DNA from: an uncultured Eubacteriales bacterium
Lineage (GTDB): Bacteria; Bacillota; Clostridia; Oscillospirales; Oscillospiraceae
Direction: 5' to 3'
Assembly (NCBI GenBank): GCA_900544295.1
Contig: UQUO01000054.1
Span: 1 to 13,147, forward strand
Length of the DNA stretch: 13,147 bases
Shown here: positions 13,132-13,147 of the stretch, piece by piece
Layout of the letters: each line of letters starts with the position of its first letter
How positions within the stretch are numbered: the stretch's first letter is position 1
Made by a program: the position numbers and the translations under genes
The notes under the pieces: model-generated
Told to the model about the DNA's origin: nothing
What the model saw: the letters and a program-made list of their open reading frames with translations, nothing else
The model's database searches: none

Positions 13132-13147
13132 CGGGGTCCAGGGGCGG

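Overview
This 13.1 kb window looks like the chromosome of a high-GC strict anaerobe of the Bacillota. The best guess is a gut-type Clostridia lineage such as Oscillospirales or a relative; that placement is inference. The signs are the clostridial gene order rnfCDGEAB, a two-subunit 2-hydroxyacyl-CoA dehydratase, strong AGGAGG-type ribosome binding sites, TTGACA/TATAAT promoters, GC-rich hairpin terminators with T-runs, and AUA isoleucine codons used freely despite the high GC. No rRNA, tRNA, CRISPR array, transposase or phage gene was seen.

Layout. Positions 1-436 hold no convincing gene. They carry several short stem-loops, an intrinsic terminator, GC-rich repeat-like sequence and the terminator of the next gene. 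A small XRE-type regulator (437-700, minus) is divergent from a putative lipoprotein (827 onward, plus), with AT-rich dyads between them. The lipoprotein frame has no stop codon before the bidirectional terminator at 1329-1373. Next come three minus-strand genes read from a near-consensus promoter at 4500-4528: two 2-hydroxyacyl-CoA dehydratase subunits and a 68-residue single-span membrane protein. A second minus-strand pair follows: an MFS permease whose last codons overlap the start of a cytoplasmic-type glycoside hydrolase family 2 enzyme. From 7948 to 13033 the plus strand carries a complete six-gene Rnf complex, tightly packed and closed by a strong terminator. The window ends in a perfect hairpin of repeat type.

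How the genes may work together. Rnf oxidises reduced ferredoxin with NAD+ and exports Na+ or H+, conserving energy in anaerobes. 2-Hydroxyacyl-CoA dehydratases are typical of amino-acid or hydroxy-acid fermentation, a metabolism in which Rnf often earns part of the ATP. The permease and GH2 enzyme look like a small import-and-hydrolyse unit for an oligosaccharide or glycoside. The linkage of these three modules is only positional; no shared regulator can be shown.

The points most worth a second look are the apparently non-stop lipoprotein transcript, a 14-codon leader ORF with an excellent ribosome binding site upstream of rnfC, TTGTTAA direct repeats in the rnf control region, a clean palindrome upstream of the dehydratase promoter, and the small membrane protein tied to the dehydratase operon. 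I did not find a clear new multi-gene system.
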